DNA of 64,000 nt. Origin: Trichoplax sp. H2. Taxonomy: Eukaryota; Placozoa; Uniplacotomia; Trichoplacea. The DNA is taken from the NCBI GenBank assembly GCA_003344405.1, contig NOWV01000004.1, forward strand, positions 1,054,001 through 1,118,000. The letters run 5' to 3'. Below the pieces are notes generated by a model. The model was not told the DNA's origin. It ran no database searches and saw only the letters and a program-made list of their open reading frames with translations. Below are positions 60,001-64,000 of the stretch, one piece after another; position 1 is the stretch's first letter, and every line of letters starts with the position of its first letter. The position numbers and the translations under genes are program-made.

Positions 60001-62550
60001 TAAAATTTTACCCTGATAGGCTGTACGGACATTTATATACGTATGATAATTAATTTTAAAACTGTAGCGCAGTTAATATCACAGATTCCGGTTTTCGATA
60101 CTAAGTTATAAACTTGGAATGAAAATGGAAAGGCAATTTATTATTTCATACACGTCATTAAGTTTCAAGTTATTTAATACAGAATAGGAAACCCAATGCG
60201 ATAACTACCTTCATGACACTAATAATGAATTAATTAATTGAGAGTGTAGCATAAGAATAGAGTTGGTTCATGATTTAAGCTTATTGGCTTACATATTTCT
60301 GACATAGCGAATTAATATTTTATTGATCATCTAACTATCGTTCTTACCTTGTAGATTAATTTTTGATTAGACGGCGAGTTGCGTTTCAAGAATAGCTAAC
60401 TTTACTTGTCGTTCTTGAACGGCTTTCTCTTAACGATGATTTATCAATTGCTATTGAAATCAAGTTGAAAATCATTTAATATCTGAAAATATCACGAGTA
60501 ATAAGAGTCTTATGTAATTTCTTATTGTGATACAACGATATTTTTCCTATTCAATATTATTCTATTCAGCGTTCATATGCTATAAATAATTTATTGGAAT
60601 ATCATCTAAATTATATTCATTGTCAGTTTATTTTAATTATTGTTATCTTCTACATGGACCAGCTGGAATAGAAAATAAAATTCGTAATGGAACAGATCGA
60701 ATATGGTATTTAGCTAGCGGAAACTTTATCTCGCACTTAGGGGTCTTTCTTGCCATCTATTGATTTTAATGGTTACGAACATGCTTTATATCGATGATTC
60801 GCTTAAAAGAATAGTATTCACATACTCATCTATAAAAAAATTTCTTTTTAATTTTAAAAATGGAAAGCACTAAAATAAGATAAAACAATCTTAAAAAGAA
60901 CTCACCAATTTTTGGTGCATATAGTAATGTTACGGAATGACAATATGTCTAAATATTGTTATGTAACCGGCTAAAAATTCACAAGCTGAAGGAACTCACG
61001 CTCCTAATGTACTATATATTAAGAATATAGTAGATTAAAGAGCTTTCAAAGATGAAAATAAATAACTTCGACCTGAAATATATAATTAATACAGCAATAT
61101 AAATTTATCAATGACCTGACGACGTATAGTTACTAGCTTTGTTGTACCGTAAATTGATTATCTACTTTTTTATATCATATATTATTAAATAAGAACTATA
61201 CGAAATGTATCGATAGTAGAAGTATTTAAAAAGTTTTCAAAACCTTGTATCTAGTTCATAAACCGATTCTGATACGACAATGACTATTTCGTGGTAATTA
61301 TCGATTAATAGTAGTTAGTCCAAATTTATTAACGTACTTTCATAAGTCAATACCTAAGCTTTGTGAGTTAGCGGTGGATAACTATCATATGATACATTCA
61401 AAGAGTTATATAATATTAGGCGACAATTATAGCTGATTAGCAACGTCCAACCAGTATCTTAGAGAGTAATATTATATCATTTACTTTTATTTTGCATACT
61501 GCAGCTATATATTAGATAGTCTTAAATACGCTAAATATTATCTTTTTCAGATAACAATAATGATTAGCTTTACTAGATTCTATTGCAACTTATTAGTCTA
61601 AGATACTCGAAAAATATTTAACTGTATGGTATAGTTTTATGCAATCATCACGATTTTTAAAAGCTACAAAAATTTTTTATTTTTCACGCTTTTTTATTTA
61701 ACCATAACTTGTAGATATTACACATTTTTTGCGATATTATTAGAACAAGTTGATATAATTTTCGTGTAGCATAGCTATAAATTGGATAATAGCTCTAACG
61801 TAATTTGAAGTAGGATTATTTTGTCTGAAAACATATATAGTATACTATTTACAGCTATTTGCAGGCTTTACTTGTTTTCGATATGCTTTTTTTACTAGAC
61901 GAGATAATCTTTGCGTGCTACAGCTAGAAATATAATTGTACCTTTAGTAGAATTTAAATGCGATAAGTTAACGTAAAGATACATCAAGCTACTGCTATCT
62001 TCTAATAAGTAAGAGTTAATTAGTATTTGAGTTTTACACCAAGTAGGAATCACGGAGGATATCGGCAGTAATTGAAGGCAATGCCAAAATACAAGTTTCT
62101 TCCCACGTATGATAATGGCTCATTTTCATTCGATATTCTCTACGACTATGTATAATGTACAGTAATATATTAAAGTTAATATTCCGTGATTAAGCGAGAC
62201 ATTGACAGGCAACGAGTTTTACCCGTACTGTATAACATCATTAACCTATGAACTTTTAATGAATTTGTAGATCGAATAATCCTCAGGTTAGTTATTCACA
62301 TACTAGTTGCTAAGCCATAACTTCTATCATTTTATAATTCATCTATGGTTAGTTGGTTACTATTTATCATTGAAATTCCATGATCGAATATGTTTTCATA
62401 TTAGTTTATAACAGATTTTAGACACAATGTTATTTTTATTAAAATACAATTGTTCAAAATCATATATATTTGGGCTAAATTAGATTATTATAGTATTGAA
62501 TTCAATCTACTACTTAATTAATCAAATGGCAATAGTATGTTTTCTTTGTA

Positions 62551-62610
62551 TTAGTTATGGATTATGCTGTAGCGTAGGTTACGGTACCTACGCGGTCTTT
62601 CCGTAACTAA
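62551..62610. other. Two-part imperfect hairpin
   Basis: The outer arms TTAGTTATGG and CCGTAACTAA pair at 9 of 10 positions, with one T-G mismatch that is a wobble pair in RNA. The inner arms GCGTAGGT and ACCTACGC pair perfectly across a 6-nt loop. An asymmetric internal loop separates the two stems. Total length is 60 nt, in otherwise featureless AT-rich DNA. Confidence 0.5.
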
Positions 62611-64000
62611 TTGTATGGTATTACAAATTAATGAGCATCGCTTAGAATTAGTCTAGTCTTAGAGGCTACTATACAAAAGAAGTCATATTGTAATTAAACT
62701 TTAAAATGAAAGCATTATTAAAATCTGCGCATCATATTTTTAGCGATAAAATAGCGCAGCTTTACTTAGATATGCTGTTAAGTATCCGTAAAATTTATAT
62801 TTTGATCTCGGCAGAAGCCTACCACGTTCGTATTATAAAATACTTAAGATTTCTCTGTGAACATACGTAATTTGAATCTTATTTTAGTTTCTAATATGAT
62901 CTCATTCAGTGATGATCACCCGATTACTATATTTAAATATTCAATTAATAAACATGACTCCATTCCTTCTCTGAAAATTTTCAACATTTAGAACATGTAA
63001 GGTTACATAATAACAATGGTACTATAATTGATAAATACTGGGGGGGACCCCGTTTGTTATACTTTGCGCACTGTACGTATTCGTACTCTTTAAATGTATT
63101 TGTAAAGCACAGTTATTTTAATTTAAAACAATCTAGCTAATCAAAAGGAGATTGTCAATAATGATAACTATTATAAAGAATAGATACATAGTTGAATAAT
63201 TGTAACGATACGATAAGATATTAATTGTAAAATAGAGCTGATATGTTGATCATGAGAATACTGCAAAAGAGCAATCATCTAATCAATAATTTATTCTCTT
63301 GAGTTGAGTTTTATTGCAGTAAAGAAGGAAAAGAAAGAACGGAAACATATACAGTAAGATAATTTCATGCTTTGATCATTATAAAACAGAACTTACTGTA
63401 TCCTTTACTACTTCTATCAAACGAAATATGATACTGTATTTCGTAGTTTTATTTAATTGCTGATGTATTTAATGCAATTCATGTAGTAATACAAATTCTT
63501 CGATTAAGAATGTTAGCAGCGCAAGAAGCAGCTTAAAATTATGTTGGAAAATTGCAAACAGTGCGATATTCTTGGTGCTGTAAACTTTTTATTGCAATTT
63601 GTCGTTTTAAGAGGTTTAATGCAGTGGTTCTTGAGTGCTTTATCTTTAAATGAGAATTCGATAAAATGAATCAATAAAATATAAAAAAGGATGAACTTGG
63701 GCTACTGTTGCCACTGTATGTTAGTAACATGTAGTACAAATTTTTATCAGCAGCGACAATTGCTATAGCTGTTAACTGTAAATTGATTATTAGTATGCTC
63801 ACGATTGTATGGGCGTATGTACCCAGTTCATGATGTTGTACTGTATATGTGTATATTTTATTAAAGTGTCATTAAATATATACGGATAACTTTTTATTAA
63901 ATAGAAATAATGATGACTGTATTCGTTTTTAAATCATTTACGAAGGCAGGAGGTAAAATTAGGATTGGTAGTCCATGATTAAAATCATCTCTAGATATGG

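Larger units (their letters stand above)
56009..64000. other. Eight-kilobase region without a supported gene
   Basis: AT-rich DNA upstream of the receptor gene, running to the window edge. I found no exon chain, RNA gene, transposon ends or ACAGT cluster. The open frames present (for example 56828-57034, 59597-59851) have no recognisable domain and biased composition. Possible contents are a distal promoter or enhancers of the receptor gene, or exons of a divergent gene too weak to see. A possible coiled-coil exon on the minus strand (60367-60428) is described under findings. Confidence 0.5.

Noticed and set aside
63040-63053. G-run followed by ACCCC in AT-rich DNA
   Set aside because: It is a single short run; no telomere-like repetition or four-tract G-quadruplex pattern accompanies it.

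Overview
The window looks like a stretch of nuclear genome from an early-branching animal, most plausibly a placozoan (Trichoplax-like). This is inference from content: AT-rich DNA, many short exons with canonical GT-AG introns of about 60-1200 bp, proteins that align almost end to end with vertebrate orthologues, and metazoan families (a HOIP-type RBR ligase, Src-type SH2 domains, a Frizzled/ROR-type cysteine-rich domain). I see no bacterial, viral or organellar sequence, no rRNA or tRNA gene, no CRISPR array and no clear transposon.

Ten protein-coding genes could be modelled exon by exon by hand, with reading phase conserved across every junction. In order they are: EDEM2 (+, 278-4623, ER alpha-mannosidase-like); an inositol monophosphatase (-, 5258-8137); a small CEP290-tail-like coiled-coil protein (+, 9214-11117); CTNNBL1 (+, 12731-16902, spliceosome-associated); SUPT16H (-, 17349-25426, FACT histone chaperone); a compact RNF31/HOIP (+, 27023-33787, linear-ubiquitin ligase); a tandem-SH2 adaptor with an N-myristoylation signal (-, 35456-39204); PIGU (+, 39817-44324, GPI transamidase subunit); ZC3H3 (+, 45716-49611, CCCH zinc-finger mRNA factor); and a single-pass receptor with an extracellular cysteine-rich domain (-, 51493-56008). 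The last 8 kb (56009-64000) holds no gene I can support.

The genes do not form one pathway; they are mostly housekeeping genes packed head-to-head and tail-to-tail. The most striking non-coding signal is a pentanucleotide, ACAGT and its complement ACTGT, in dense clusters that switch orientation and so form palindromes such as TGTACA and AGTACT. A cluster lies between about 60 and 800 bp upstream of the start codon of eight of the nine genes whose upstream DNA is adequately covered. All three divergent intergenic regions and two tandem ones contain clusters. The four convergent (3'-to-3') intergenic regions have essentially none. Only the receptor gene lacks one. This is the best candidate in the window for an undescribed system: a promoter-associated, self-complementary repeat.

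Other points of interest are the missing zinc fingers in HOIP, the kinase-less double Src-type SH2 protein, the free-standing CEP290-like tail, two local tandem duplications and several strong hairpins.
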